From Lytechinus pictus (Eukaryota; Echinodermata; Echinoidea; Temnopleuroida; Toxopneustidae): 64,000 nucleotides of DNA. The stretch is from the NCBI RefSeq assembly GCF_037042905.1, contig NC_087259.1:22819001-22883000 (forward strand), in the 5' to 3' direction. The notes beneath the pieces were generated by a model. The model saw only the letters and a list, made by a program, of their open reading frames with translations. It did no database searches and was not told the DNA's origin. Position 1 is the stretch's first letter; each line of letters opens with the position of its first letter. Positions 11,395-21,926 of this stretch are shown piece after piece. A program made the translations under genes and the position numbers.

Positions 11395-14300
11395 GGGAAC
11401 CTTGAACCTTGAAGAATAATCCCTTTCAGCAGCTTCAAAGCTATCCCGGGATGAAAACATTCTGTGTATCAGTGCGAGGTGCCATGGTGAAGTAATTTGA
11501 AATTTCACTTATATACATTAAAAGTGAATGTGCACCGTGCAAGTAAAAACTGCCTCTTGGTTTACAGCATAAGAGACCCAACAGGAGGCTGCATCACGCG
11601 AATGAATGGCAGCGCAGCCTCTCTAAATATAGCTGGATTTGTTCCCATTACAACAGGTCCTGGTAGGTGATTCCAAATGTTGATAGTACGTGGGAAGAAA
11701 GAGAACTTGTATGCATCTGTGGTTGCTTTTGGTATAGCATATTTAAGGCTGTGATCATGTCGTCCAATACATGTGGCAGGACCAATGGTAGGAGGAAAAG
11801 GTACAGCAACTAGATGATGATGAATTTTATGGAAGAGGGTACACTGAGCAAGAAGACGGCGTGTATAGAGACTATCCCATCCGAGTGCAGACACAAGGGC
11901 TGAGGAAGATGTTGAGGGACTGTAGTCACCGTGTACAAAGCGAGCAGCTGATCTTTGTACTTTTTCAATTGAGCTAACAATTGTAGCTGAATGCGGGTTC
12001 CATGCCTCTGATGCATATTCCAATTGTGGACGGACCAATGCAGTGTAGGCTCTGGCTTTCACCTCTTTAGTACAGGGTGACAGGGTCCTTCGGATAAGTC
12101 CTAAAGTACGACTTGCTTTGTGTCTGATGTTCTGGCAATGCTTATTCCAACGTAAATCAGCAGTGATCGTCACACCTAGGTATTTGTATTCACTTGCTCT
12201 TGGTATAAGATCATTGCAGAGAGAGTAATCATAGAAGCCAGGCACACGTTTTCGAGTTATTGATAGAACTGCACACTTCTTCACATTGAAATTTATCAAC
12301 CAGGTTGAAGACCAATTGGATAGTTGCTGGAGATCCTGTTGAAGAATGTGATGGTCCGTACTTTTGGAAATCTCTCTATAAATTACACAGTCATCAGCAA
12401 ATAGCCTCATACTTGACCTTATCTGATCTTGGATGTCATTTATGAATAATAGAAAGAGAGTCGGGCCGATAACAGAGCCTTGCGGCACTCCAGAAGTGAC
12501 ACTTTTCCATTGTGACTTGGTTCCATCAACTACCACAGCTTGTCGTCTGTTGGTAAGGAATGACATGATCCAGTTGAGCGTATCGCCTGTGATGCCATAA
12601 TACAGAAGCTTTGAGTGTAACTGTTGGTGAGGTACTCTGTCAAAAGCCTTCTGGAAATCCAAAAAGACAGCATCAACTTGTCCTCGCTTCTGGATGACAG
12701 AGGTCCAGTCATCAATTGCTGACGTCAGTTGGATGACCGTAGAGAGTCCTTGTCGGAATCCATGCTGTGCATCTGTCAGGATATTATAAGATGCAAGGTG
12801 CTTTGAGACATGACTAAGGACAACATGCTCCATGACTTTACAGCATATACATGTGAGTGAAACAGGGCGATACTGTGAAGGTTCACTCTTGTCACCTGAC
12901 TTGTGTACAGGGGCAACAAGCGCTTGTCTCCAGTGTGATGGGGTAACACCAGAGTTAAAGCTCTGTTGGTACAAGAAAGAGAGGGCAGGAGATATTTCTT
13001 GGGATACAAGTTTCAGGAGTCTCGGTGGGATTTCATCTGGACCACATGCTTTGGATGGATTCAGCTGTCTCAACTGCTTTTCCACACCAGTCCTATGGAA
13101 ATGTAGGTGCCCTATTGGTGGGTATTGAGAGTTTTCTTTAGATGGCAATGTTTGACTATTTTCTAGAGTGAACGTTGACTGAAAGTGGTCATTGAGGGCC
13201 TCTGCCTTTTCTTTGGCTGCAGCACACATCTTGGTAGTTGTGCGTAGAGATGGTATTCCAAGGAATTCGGAGCGGCAGCTTTTGATGTATGACCAAAAGG
13301 TTTTGGGGTTCTCAACAAGACTGGTTCCAATGATGTTGTTCACGTAGTCAGAATGAGCCCTGTGAACAAGCTTAGCCACATGATTCCTGAATCTTCTGTA
13401 GGTTTCCCAAGCAGCAGTACTAGGCTGTCGTCGTGCTCTTTTAAAAAGCCTGTCTCTTTTCCTCATTTTCCGTTTAATATAAGTGGTAATCCATGGTAGA
13501 TGTCGCTTTCCTTTGCTCATCTTTGAGGGAATAATCTCTGATAAACATCTATTTAGGAAGTTATAGATCATCCTCCAGTTTGTTTCCACATCTCTCTTTT
13601 CAGGATCAGAAGATAGGAAGCTTGTTGAGAAGTCAACAGTAGCTTGTTTGAGCTGTTGTATGTCAGCTTTATCGAAGAGATGAATCCTTCTTGGAGGTTT
13701 CGGTTGATACTTTGGGGTGGACAAAATGTTGAATGTCAAGATGTAATGATCAGAGATTCCAGGATGCACTTCAAAATTTTCCACCAAAGCAGGATTAGAT
13801 GTAACAACCAGGTCAAGAACATTTTCAGATGAAGGACGTGTAACATCTCTGACCATCTGGAATAAGGAGTTGCTGAGAAATACATCCAATAACTTTTGGT
13901 GTATGGCCGTGGTAGCAGGATTAGTCGTAGACTGAGTTTCCCAGTTGATGTCTGGATGATTTAAGTCTCCAGCTAAGACGACATTCGGTTGCCTCCGGCA
14001 GTTTCTCATCAATTTTGACAAGGACTCTTCGAGGCCTGAGACACTCAGCTGCCTGTTGTTTGATGGGCAGTAGTAACAGCCAAAGAAGAAGGGACATGAA
14101 CCCGACATATCTATAGAGCACCATTGCAGTTCACAGTCACATGAAAACTGAGGGCAGTCACTAACTGTGAGTGTATTCTTAACTGCAATAAATACACCAC
14201 CTCCATATTGATTTCTGTCCTTTCGAAAAACAACATAATCATGTGGGAAGATAGAGTATGAAGGAATACTCTCATCTAGCTTTGATTCACATCCCATTAT

Positions 14301-14415
14301 GATATCTGGAGTATGGTGTGCAATAGCTGATTGGAAGTTTGTCCTTTTTACAGGGAAATGGCTAATGAAAGTAAATGTTTGAAATATCAATGAGCATGGT
14401 ACCATGACGGTACAC
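11395..14415 (-). mobile_element. CR1/L2-like non-LTR retrotransposon
   Basis: The element body surrounds the endonuclease-reverse transcriptase frame. Downstream of the frame (minus strand) a ~160-nt 3' UTR ends in a short TTCAAGG-type tandem tail near 11400-11420. There is no ORF1 and the first endonuclease motif is not obvious, so the copy looks 5'-truncated. It sits immediately downstream of the SLC35G pseudogene in the same orientation. Confidence 0.8.
11562..14405 (-). CDS. LINE endonuclease-reverse transcriptase (ORF2)
   Basis: This 947-codon uninterrupted frame encodes the enzyme that nicks target DNA and reverse-transcribes LINE RNA. The N-terminal part is an APE-type endonuclease: GCES near residue 40, GDLNHPDINWE near 146 and SDH at 218-220. 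The reverse transcriptase follows, with FLDFQKAFD (motif A, ~581-589), SGVPQGS (~638-644) and FADD (669-672), then KYLGV near 741. The C-terminal tail with WNPHSA and IEKVQRSAARFV is typical of the CR1/L2/Rex group. The start Met is only the first ATG in a frame probably truncated at its 5' end. The lack of stops over 2.8 kb suggests a fairly young insertion. Confidence 0.9.
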   Translation of the reverse strand: MVPCSLIFQTFTFISHFPVKRTNFQSAIAHHTPDIIMGCESKLDESIPSYSIFPHDYVVFRKDRNQYGGGVFIAVKNTLTVSDCPQFSCDCELQWCSIDMSGSCPFFFGCYYCPSNNRQLSVSGLEESLSKLMRNCRRQPNVVLAGDLNHPDINWETQSTTNPATTAIHQKLLDVFLSNSLFQMVRDVTRPSSENVLDLVVTSNPALVENFEVHPGISDHYILTFNILSTPKYQPKPPRRIHLFDKADIQQLKQATVDFSTSFLSSDPEKRDVETNWRMIYNFLNRCLSEIIPSKMSKGKRHLPWITTYIKRKMRKRDRLFKRARRQPSTAAWETYRRFRNHVAKLVHRAHSDYVNNIIGTSLVENPKTFWSYIKSCRSEFLGIPSLRTTTKMCAAAKEKAEALNDHFQSTFTLENSQTLPSKENSQYPPIGHLHFHRTGVEKQLRQLNPSKACGPDEIPPRLLKLVSQEISPALSFLYQQSFNSGVTPSHWRQALVAPVHKSGDKSEPSQYRPVSLTCICCKVMEHVVLSHVSKHLASYNILTDAQHGFRQGLSTVIQLTSAIDDWTSVIQKRGQVDAVFLDFQKAFDRVPHQQLHSKLLYYGITGDTLNWIMSFLTNRRQAVVVDGTKSQWKSVTSGVPQGSVIGPTLFLLFINDIQDQIRSSMRLFADDCVIYREISKSTDHHILQQDLQQLSNWSSTWLINFNVKKCAVLSITRKRVPGFYDYSLCNDLIPRASEYKYLGVTITADLRWNKHCQNIRHKASRTLGLIRRTLSPCTKEVKARAYTALVRPQLEYASEAWNPHSATIVSSIEKVQRSAARFVHGDYSPSTSSSALVSALGWDSLYTRRLLAQCTLFHKIHHHLVAVPFPPTIGPATCIGRHDHSLKYAIPKATTDAYKFSFFPRTINIWNHLPGPVVMGTNPAIFREAALPFIRVMQPPVGSLML

Positions 14416-14462
14416 TTGTCAGTATAAAGTGAAGCTTAAAACGATTTCTTCCTAAATTTATA

Positions 14463-15738
14463 TACTTTCAGGCGGTTTCGTCTTAGCAGCATAGTGTGAG
14501 GACATAGCTGCCCCAACCGAGCTACCGGCTACACACAGAGCACCAATGATTTTCCATGCATTTGGAGTTACATCAAAGCATTGGCGGCGGAAGCGAAAAA
14601 TTTTAGGGGTGGACCACAAAAATTTTGACAAGCTATCAACCAACAATTTTAGGGGGGACGCAGGAAAAAAAATTGACAAGCAAAAAAAAAAAAAAGTTAT
14701 CAACAAAAAATGAAGGGGGGTGTCGTCCCCCCCCCCCACCTAAAATTTAGGGGGACACGCCCCCCCCCCCCCCCCCCGCCTATGCATCAAAGAAAGCATA
14801 GTCCAAGATGAATGCGATACTAATGCCTGCATGTGGTGCTCATGATGCATGTAGCTAGGAGGAGACGATCCTGTCCACAGCGCGGGGTGGACCAGTCGTT
14901 GAGGGCGGTCTCTAGTAAGACGCATCCAAATAGGCTGATGCAGCCGTACGTAAAAGTGATAAATTGTGCGGTCATCTTGAAGGGGGCAAGCAAGCAAAGT
15001 GAGAGAAAGGTCAGAGCTATAGCAATCGCAGCAAAAAATGCTGCGAGTAAGCCGAACGACGACTTGTCATTGATGTTTTCAGGGAGGCCCCCAAAGATAG
15101 GTGTTGGCTGAACAACAAGCAAAACACCGACTATACTGGCGCAACATGATAAAGTCATTATGATGGAACAATTCTCCTTCAAACAGATGCATGCCAGGAG
15201 GCAGGTTATGAAGCTAGATCCATCTATGATATATCTGGCAGTGAAAAACATCGAGTCGTTGGAAGGCATAGTACGAGTTTAGTACACATGACATGCCGGT
15301 AACTCCCCTGAGAATCAGGAATCCCCAAGCTTTTCGAGGCAGAGAACACGACATATTATGTTGCCGTAAGATGTTTGGTGCCGTGAAGAGGACGAGTGTT
15401 AACGAGCGAGAAAGTGTACTTTGTTTAGGGGATACCCCGCCAGACATGAGCTAACACGCCAGAGCAATGAGGGACAGAAGGATTGCGCTCAGCAGTGCCC
15501 AGAGGATCCCCCTCCGTTGGACAACCAGCTTACAGATTCTTTCCCATACGTGTGTCTCTGGCTCTCTTTCGGGGTACCCTGCAGATAATGTTTCACACTC
15601 ACTACAAATAGAATCCCGTTGTGTCTGACGTAGGCCTACGTGTAACTTGGTCCTTATACCATCATCTTGTGGAAGACTCGTTCGGGACATCTTACAAGTT
15701 CGAATGACTTCATCTAGATGTTCTCTTGTGGACCTCAA
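14463..15738 (-). pseudogene. Broken SLC35G-like transporter copy
   Basis: This is a decayed paralogue of the intact gene at 21927-23021. Matching blocks run from about 15620 down to 14463. They include VWERICKLVVQRRGI, then an in-frame TAG at 15451-15453 where the intact copy has Lys. SGGVSPKQ and SLTLVLFTAPN follow, then a frameshift near 15235. LACICLKENCSI, LLVVQPTPIFGGL and LLETALNDWS come next. A deletion removes the region matching the intact copy's GYFQVTTLTL segment, and a 206-bp MITE interrupts the frame. The tail PNAWKIIGALCVAGSSVG is preserved and ends at the equivalent place. At least four lesions make it non-functional. Confidence 0.9.
14579..14784. mobile_element. hAT-like MITE inserted in the SLC35G pseudogene
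   Basis: Ends CATTGGCGG and CCGCCTATG are inverted repeats, flanked by the exact 8-bp duplication CATCAAAG (14571-14578 and 14785-14792). The interior is A-rich and C-rich with a 20-bp C run. An 8-bp duplication fits hAT transposons. Confidence 0.85.
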
Positions 15739-16349
15739 GTTTCATGTGCAGGAACTCACGACATATTCCAAATGGTTTACCACCTCTGCCTTTAGGACCA
15801 GTTCGGTAATGAGGCCAAGTCCAAAGTTCAGCAGCTATTGACCTGAGCGGTCAAAATTTTATTGTAAAAATTTTCATTATCTATTTTGGGTGCGCAGTAC
15901 TTCAGATTATTCAGCTCCAGTGTATAAGAATACTTAAGTTACTCAGAAGAATTCTGTATTCACCCTGCATATATCCCTTGCTGTTAATAGTTTGAATGTT
16001 CTCAATATCCTAAACAATTCCGGTAAGGAAACTGAAATGGCTGTACTCTTTCACACAAAAGCAGTTTTTCACTTCTTATCTTTTCTCCTTCCCTTCACTC
16101 TCCTCGAATCCTCTTTCATGATCATCCCTGCTATACCCCCTCCCCCCTCGCTCTCCCTCTCTCTCGCTTCACACCCGGTTATCTTTTTATCAATACCTGT
16201 TATACCATATTTGTTTATACCATGTTTACTGTTTCCAAAATACACAATAAACAGGTCGACCTTCCTGACGTTAATTGGCCTGTTTATTCAAAAGGGTGAG
16301 TCTAAGACAAGGTCATACACTCGTGAATATTCATTTAAACAATGAATTA
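15739..16349. other. Intergenic sequence
   Basis: No gene is seen. A pyrimidine-rich stretch lies at 16131-16170. Confidence 0.4.
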
Positions 16350-16726
16350 CCATCGCGGAAATGGTTTACGGGTACACCGTGTGTAAAGTCCTGTAAAGGA
16401 CTAAGGTAGAAGGAATGGATAGGCGAGAAAGTGGAAGTTAGAAAGTATGTCTTTCGGAAATGAGTCTTTGAAAGGACGGTAAACCAGAAGCCTAGAAAAG
16501 ATTGATCAGTAGGCAAGATGATAGGTATGCGTAGAAAGATGGCTTGACTTAAAAGAGGTGAGAGGGATTTGAGTAGATGATTGAGAATTGTGGCCTGAGT
16601 TGGAGAATGAGAGAAGGCTTCCTTGAGTCGGCGATCGGGGTAGTAAAACAGGAGTAGAAGAAAAGACTCGACGTTTCTGGCAGGTTGACTGTCCTTCTTC
16701 GGGACCGTAAACCACTTCCGCGATTG
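16350..16726. mobile_element. PIF/Harbinger-like MITE
   Basis: Inverted ends CCATCGCGGAAATGG and the complement of CAATCGCGGAAGTGG continue into TTTACGG. TTA lies directly outside both ends (16347-16349, 16727-16729), fitting the 3-bp TTA/TAA target of Harbinger elements. The 377-bp body has no transposase. Confidence 0.65.
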
Positions 16727-16729
16727 TTA

Positions 16730-17218
16730 TATCATGGAGGTAGAACCTCCATGGTTATATATACCACCATGCACACCTCCAGACCATGCATTGATGAAGA
16801 ACGTAATACCACCGGAAGAAGCATACACTAATCGTTTGTAATACAAGTATTTGAATATTAGGTGGATTTTGATTTGGACATTTGTATTAACAATATACTT
16901 TGTCAGGTATTGTAAACTGTTCTGATAAAAAGGCCAATGACAGGATTCAGTGGAAAGGACCAAGATAAAGGATTGCAGATGCGATATGAGACTGCAATGG
17001 CGTTATTGGTCAGTTTTCACTTTTAACCAATTTTTATTTGTATCGTTTGCCAAATGTTAAAAAACGTAAGAATTGCGGTGCTTATATTACAACGACGTTT
17101 GAGCGACCTTGCAGCGTCAGAAAAACGTAACTACGATGGACAAGCGCGGCGTTGTAAACATTGAATGGCTAACTTGCACTTCTATCGATATTCCCACATT
17201 TCTCACCAGTAATACAGG
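16730..17218. other. Intergenic sequence
   Basis: Nothing coding or structured is supported apart from the local inverted repeat GGAGGTAGAACCTCC near 16736-16750. Confidence 0.4.
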
Positions 17219-17478
17219 CATGGGCGGAAATCCCAGGGGAGATAGGGGGACGCGTCCCCCCTACCAGAAATAGTAGGGGGGACACAATATCAAATGTTCC
17301 CCTACTATTTTTGCTATTTTATGATGGAGAAAAATACATCATTCACAATGGAAATAATACATGTATTTTAGACTATAATGGTGAAAACTTTTTTATTTTG
17401 CTTGTCAATTTTTTGGGGGTTTAATGGGTGATAACCCTTTTTTGTCTCCCTACCTTTGGGGACAGATTTCCGCCCATG
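17219..17478. mobile_element. hAT-like MITE
   Basis: Perfect 14-bp inverted ends CATGGGCGGAAATC bracket 260 bp. Flanks AATACAGG and GTTACAGG agree at 6 of 8 positions, a decayed 8-bp duplication. Just inside the left end is a GGGGGACGCGTCCCCC palindrome. Confidence 0.8.
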
Positions 17479-18327
17479 GTTACAGGGGACCTTTGATTAA
17501 TGGTTCAGCCAGCGTTGGACCGGCTTTTCTAGACTAGCTTTGTTGCTGGTTGGACCATGCAATGTTGTAAACCTTGTTTGACTAACGATGTATTCATGCC
17601 ATACTATCTGAATGAGATGTTTAATCAATTTTTGTAATTGGTCCCTCATTACAGTCTACAGAAAATGAAGAGCAGACCCATACACATACCGAGACTATCT
17701 GACTTGCTTTTGTCGAAACAATTCGTAAAATTGAACGAAACAAAACTCAAACTTACAAAATGCATGGGAATCTAGAAGGATCATACTGTGCAAAATAAAA
17801 CAACATGTAATTTCCTTGCTTTTGTGCATCAAATAAACGTGTCAACCTTGTTTTTATTGGTCCAGGTGGACTAATAATCATGTAATATGTATTGATAAAT
17901 TCACAGAGAAATCCCAAAGTAAAACAAACCCAAGATCACGGACGGAACTAAGTATAGCGAAATATTTGTTTTGTCAGGGTATACAGTTCCAATATACAGA
18001 TAAGTATTATATTGATATACAAATTAAAGAACCATGTCCTGAAACAAAGTGAGCTCAAAGTCAATTTCAATTATTTTGAAAGCAAATTTAAAATGTACGA
18101 ATTTATATAGAACATGTGCCTATACGAACAAACACATGAATATTTGACAGATGTCATAATATATTTCAGCAGGAGTATGAGTTTAATGAACTTAATTTCT
18201 GAAAATGATATAAGAAAGAATTGCATTAATTTATGGGTTTCGTTCCAATTGCGGCTTATAACACACTTTTTACCCGTAAATCTAATATATTTATTTTCTC
18301 AATTCATTTCACAAATATGTAAATATA
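17479..18327. other. Intergenic AT-rich sequence
   Basis: No gene is supported. Confidence 0.4.
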
Positions 18328-18872
18328 CAGTGCGTCCCAGAATAAAGGAAACCGGGATTTCCATGTATTTTTAATTCGAAGGCAAATGATTTATGGTATT
18401 TCATTTACATAATCATATAATTCAGTTACTCTTTTTTATTTTGATACCTAATATGAGACGAACTCTTCACGCATTATTGAGAAAGACGAGTTTGAAATTT
18501 TAATGTCCAAACCATGGTGCGCAGAAAAATTGGACAAGACCATGAAGACTGGCTCGTGATACGACGACCGTGCATATTCGACGATTGGCTCATAAGCATT
18601 TCTTTTGTATTCTTTGTTAAGCTTCTCTCACTGATCTCTGAAATGAGAGTGGATTCAGATTCACACCTAAGTTAATTTCTGCGCAAATCGTTTCTGATAT
18701 GCCTCAATATTTATTGTTTGTAATCTGCCATGCGTGAACGATTTGCTCAGCTGCTGGTTTCAAATGAGAAATGAGAGCCCAATCTTGCCACGAGTATCAA
18801 ATTTATAGTAAATTGTTTTTTTTTATATTTAGAAATTTATCTCTGAAAACGGGTTTCCCTTTTGAGGGGACG

Positions 18873-18877
<5 letters not shown>
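18328..18877. mobile_element. Mariner-like MITE with TA target
   Basis: Left end CAGTGCGTCCCAG after TA, and right end GGGGACGCACTA before TA, form ~30-bp imperfect inverted repeats. The right TA runs into a long (TA)n tract. No transposase is present. The ends are related to those of the 4482-5285 element. Confidence 0.75.

Positions 18878-18944
<67 letters not shown>
18876..18944. repeat. (TA)n microsatellite
   Basis: About 34 TA units abut the right end of a mariner-like MITE and may have grown from its TA target duplication. Confidence 0.95.
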
Positions 18945-18949
<5 letters not shown>

Positions 18950-19646
18950 TTATGTATTATTACCCCAAGATGCATTCTATCTTCGATATCCGATTTAATT
19001 TCCACTGTGTATGCTCCTGAAGCAGGACTTCACCCGTCCGTTGTATTGCCGTTTAGCTCACTTCAAATCCCACCGTTGCCACCGCTTAACGTTTAATTTT
19101 ACAACACAAAGAAAAAGATGAATGAGTACATACAAAGGCAAAACATAGCTTAACAAGATATCACCTAGTATTGTAATATTTGAAAACTATCGTTGGTATG
19201 TAGGCCCTACATACTGTAAAGAATATTTTTGTGCCCTCTAATCTAGTCATGTGCCAATCTCCCATGATGGACCTAAGAAAATCGTGAATGTCAGTGTAAA
19301 TACATTTCTTCCCCGTAGTCGCACATTTTTGATGAATTGAAATATCAGTTTAATAGTGCAAGTATACGTGCTGGTATGGCGGAGGATTTTTTTATTATAA
19401 ACATACTGTGAATGTGATTTTACATCTGATATGTATTTAGATTCTTGCATTCCCTCATGCTCCCACCATTTGATATAACAAGTTAGTTTACAGCAGCAAA
19501 CGATAATTGGAGATGGGGCAAAGATTGTAGCGAATTGTGCATCATTAAAGGTAAACTCATCTAGCTGGCTTAATTGGGTTGAATAGGGTTATCAACCGGC
19601 AAACAAACTGTAGGTATTAAAGTGATGGCAGATTAGCAATAATAAT
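18945..19646. other. Intergenic sequence
   Basis: No gene is seen. Confidence 0.4.
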
Positions 19647-20075
19647 AATATAATCACTGGCGTAAATCCCGGGGGGGATGGGGGGGATATATCCCCCCCA
19701 CTTTTCGAGGAGGGGGGGATGGCCTGTACAAACATCCCCCCCACTTTTTACGAAAGAAATGAAAAAAAAATCACAAGAGATAATTGTTTTTTTGGTGAAA
19801 ATTCTTCCTGAAATACCGCTTAACAAATAAAACAATATTATTGAATCATAAAATGCAAATAAAGAGCCAGTTCACCATTTCCAAACGAAATACTTATGTC
19901 CTTATCATAACATTGAAGAGAAACTCCCGTTTCTTCCAATTCATCAATGTTGGGGTCTTTGGGAAGGGATTAAGATGGAATGTCAATTCTTTTTTAATGT
20001 AATCTCTAATAAAACCATTAAACCATCATGGGGTAAAAAATATAATATTGGAGGGGTATTTGCCATATGGACATA

Positions 20076-21250
20076 CAGTGGCGTAACTACGGGGGGGGGG
20101 GGGGCATGGGGGGCACGTGCCCTCCCAATCGGCTGACCAAAAAAAAAAACCGGGGAAAAGGAGAAAAGGGGGAGAAAGGAAGAGAAACGTAGTGGGAAAG
20201 AAGTAATATTATTCATTATAATGTTATAATATATTATAACTATGTTATGTTACATTACATAAGAAACATTTTTATCATAACTTTATGAAACATAATTTTC
20301 CCAGGGCCTACGTCTTTATTGTTCCTGATGCTCGCATTGTCTGTTTAACGAGATATATAATCCTGTTGTACTAAAACATCCCGTTTTCAAGTCAATATAA
20401 ACCAAATATATTTCCTAGCACTTGAGTTATCATTGTTTTATGTAGTGACATATGCTTCTTTTCATGACTCAAAAAGTGATTGCCCCATGTTAAGGTCTTC
20501 CTATATATGAAACATTTCCTGTCCGTGATTACGTTCGCATTAGTGGATTGGTGAGATATGTCTGCTCAACATGAATTCCTAAAATCAGTCCTTAAATATC
20601 CCTTCTTCCGATCTGATTATCGAACATTTTCACCTCGCGCTTCGCGCTCGCATCATTTGGTTAATGAAATAAGTATGGTCCTAGTTAATTCCTACAAAGA
20701 AACCTTAGAATGCCCCACTTCAGGTCTGAATTATCTAAATTTTCAGCTCGCGCTTCGCGCTCGCAATATTTGATTAGTGAGATGCGTATGATAATCATGA
20801 TTGTAATTACTACAAAAAGTGTTTCATGTGTTCAGATGTAATTCTAATAAAATCATCAAGCACTTGGCACTCGCATTAGATGACTATGGTGAGATATGCA
20901 TACTCTTAATGGATTCCTAAAATATATTCCTTAAAATCTCGCTGTTTGTGGTCAGAATATACGAAAACTTCAGCTCGCGCTTCGCGCTCGCATTGTTTAG
21001 CGAGACAGGTACCTATCATGATTACACAAATTTGATTATAATGTCCCTTTTTAGGTGTGAATATAAACAAATTTCAGCTCGCGCTTCGCGCTCGCATTAT
21101 TTGATCAGTGAGATACATATCTGTTTAATGACATTGTCCTTAAAATGTCTCTATTAGGTCAGAATAACTGGCAACTGAGCGCGCTCACTCAGTGATTCAA
21201 AAATTTTGCTGGTGCCCCCCCCCCATGCCGTGACCCACGGTACGCCACTG
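20076..21250. mobile_element. hAT-like element, inner nested copy
   Basis: Ends CAGTGGCGTA and TACGCCACTG are inverted repeats, with an exact 8-bp duplication TGGACATA (20068-20075, 21251-21258). The interior is a ~105-bp satellite array and has no transposase frame. Confidence 0.9.
20310..21180. repeat. ~105-bp satellite inside the inner hAT element
   Basis: Units of about 105 bp contain the palindromic block CTCGCGCTTCGCGCTCGCA, then TTTGATTAGTGAGATA. Clear copies begin near 20634, 20744, 20971 and 21075. Degenerate copies lie near 20325, 20535 and 20865. Confidence 0.75.
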
Positions 21251-21459
21251 TGGACATATCAATGACAATTCCTTGCATATCTAAAAACATGATTGCAAAA
21301 AATGCCAAAATATTTCAGTCATCCCCCCCACCCATCAACACGGATTTACGCCAGTGAATATAATAGTGATATCTTATTGAGCGCATGCACACACCGTCCA
21401 GAGACGCTCATGGCGCTATAGCGCAGCAACAGTTCCTTTGGATACACGTACATTACAAA

Positions 21460-21545
21460 CAGCTACTTAGATATAAAAAGAAATCTTAAATCACTACAAG
21501 TACAGCTACTTAGATATAAAAATAAATCTTAAATCACTACAAGTA
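21460..21545. repeat. 43-bp tandem duplication
   Basis: Two nearly identical 43-bp units begin CAGCTACTTAGATATAAAAA (21460-21502, 21503-21545). A second small duplication (~24 bp, ATTAAGATTTAGTTGTGAAG) lies near 21793-21840. Between them, GCCTGGTGCCCTT near 21594 and AAGGGCACCAGC near 21673 form a possible hairpin. Confidence 0.8.
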
Positions 21546-21926
21546 CCATCCTGCATCACCACCACTGAAATATCCAGCTACATCCTGGTGGGGCCTGGTG
21601 CCCTTGTGCTTGCTGCCCTGTTCACCGACAATTTAACGGGCAAGCCAGTACTCACAGGAGCTCTAGCAAATAAGGGCACCAGCCCCCATAGGAAGCCAGT
21701 CAGACCAGCATGTGATGTCAGAGAGTGTACCATAATGCATACAAAACAAATATTATTTCTTTAAAAATGTACATAATTATTCAGTGTATAAATTAAGATT
21801 TAGTTGTGAAGGAAATTAAGATTTAGTTGTGAAGGTATTAAAGGTTGAACAAATAGGTCTTAAGGTGTAGTTTGAATGTGTCATGCACTTTAATGGAACG
21901 AAGTGACTGAGGAAGTTCACCCAAAC

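Larger units (their letters stand above)
19655..21356. mobile_element. hAT-like element, outer copy of a nested pair
   Basis: Perfect inverted ends CACTGGCGTAAATCC are flanked by the exact 8-bp duplication AATATAAT (19647-19654, 21357-21364). The element is interrupted by a second hAT-like element at 20076-21250. Without it and one target copy the outer element is about 520 bp. G- and C-runs (GGGGGGGATATATCCCCCCC) lie near the left end. Confidence 0.9.

Noticed and set aside
20310..21180. CRISPR-like array (regularly spaced palindromic repeats)
   Set aside because: Spacers are repeats too, the host is eukaryotic, and the array lies inside a hAT-like element.
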